Of a stretch of 5,050 bases of DNA, positions 4,901 to 5,050 are shown piece after piece; the stretch's first letter is position 1, and every line of letters starts with the position of its first letter. Source of the stretch: Gammaproteobacteria bacterium (GTDB lineage: Bacteria; Pseudomonadota; Gammaproteobacteria; GCA-001735895); the NCBI GenBank assembly GCA_029288195.1, contig JARFPR010000439.1, positions 1 to 5,050 on the forward strand. The letters are read 5' to 3'. The notes beneath the pieces were generated by a model. It saw only the letters and a list, made by a program, of their open reading frames with translations, did not search any database and had not been told where the DNA came from. The translations under genes were made by a program, and so were the position numbers.

Positions 4901-5050
4901 ATGATTTGGATAAAAGCATTTCACATTATATTCATGGTGGCCTGGTTTGCCGGCATTTTTTACCTGCCGCGCCTGTTTGTTAACCATGCGATGGCCGAAG
5001 AAGAAGATGTCAAGGCTCGCCTGGCCCTGATGGAAGGCAAGCTTTACCGC
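4901..5050 (+). CDS. hemJ: Protoporphyrinogen IX oxidase HemJ, N-terminal fragment
   Basis: HemJ is a small inner-membrane protein that oxidises protoporphyrinogen IX to protoporphyrin IX late in heme synthesis, in bacteria that lack HemG or HemY. The first 50 codons are present and the gene runs off the window; full-length proteins are about 140-150 residues. The opening IKAFHIIFMVAWFAGIFYLP followed by RLFVNHAMA is very characteristic of the family, and the segment ends with MEGKLYR. The first transmembrane helix spans about 6-26. H8, a probable heme ligand, and K38 sit at positions I recall as conserved. AAGAG at 4888-4892 lies 8 bases before ATG 4901 and serves as the ribosome site. It is divergent from argC, so both may be affected by the shared dyad. 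Confidence 0.93.
   Translation, partial: MIWIKAFHIIFMVAWFAGIFYLPRLFVNHAMAEEEDVKARLALMEGKLYR

Noticed and set aside
1..5050. Mobile element, CRISPR array, tRNA or a new defence-type system
   Set aside because: There are no direct repeats with spacers, no transposase or integrase signature, no cloverleaf-like sequence, and no nuclease, toxin or reverse-transcriptase motif in any gene. The genes read as housekeeping and envelope functions.

Overview
The window looks like an ordinary chromosomal stretch of a gammaproteobacterium, probably marine or other free-living. The basis is the run argC - DUF6776-type coiled-coil membrane gene - bactofilin - erpA, an order I recall from Pseudomonas-like genomes. 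A hemJ start, an outer-membrane barrel protein of the TIGR04219 type and a secreted acidic FnIII-like protein of a kind I associate with marine Gammaproteobacteria fit the same picture. GC content is moderate, with a local AT-rich dip in the DUF6776 gene. I see no tRNA, rRNA, CRISPR array, insertion sequence or other mobile element, and no gene-free stretch longer than about 120 bases.

Layout. Plus strand: the 3' end of an outer-membrane beta-barrel gene (1-197); a 119-base gap with a weak terminator-like element and a strong inverted repeat; a secreted, very acidic two-domain protein (317-1240); a strong intrinsic terminator (1282-1313); and a membrane-anchored HEAT-repeat protein (1323-2129) whose ribosome binding site touches the end of the terminator. 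Minus strand, convergent after a 9-base gap: erpA (2139-2522), bactofilin (2573-3031), DUF6776 protein (3032-3757) and argC (3754-4782). These four are transcribed together from the argC side, with TTGA overlap and TAA/ATG abutment at the first two junctions. Plus strand again: the first 50 codons of hemJ (4901-5050), divergent from argC across a 118-base promoter region that holds a two-part dyad next to a perfect TATAAT box.

How the genes work together. The minus-strand unit combines arginine synthesis (ArgC), a probable envelope or cytoskeleton pair (DUF6776 membrane coiled coil plus bactofilin) and iron-sulfur delivery (ErpA). The tight junctions suggest that DUF6776 and bactofilin are made together; their functional link is an inference. 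The two plus-strand genes before them, a secreted FnIII-like protein and a probably periplasmic HEAT-repeat protein, have no recognised function and may be linked by read-through of the terminator between them.

Nothing here is clearly a new system. The points most worth checking are the argC/hemJ dyad, the terminator pressed against the HEAT gene, the inverted repeat before the acidic protein, and the possible bactofilin-DUF6776 partnership.
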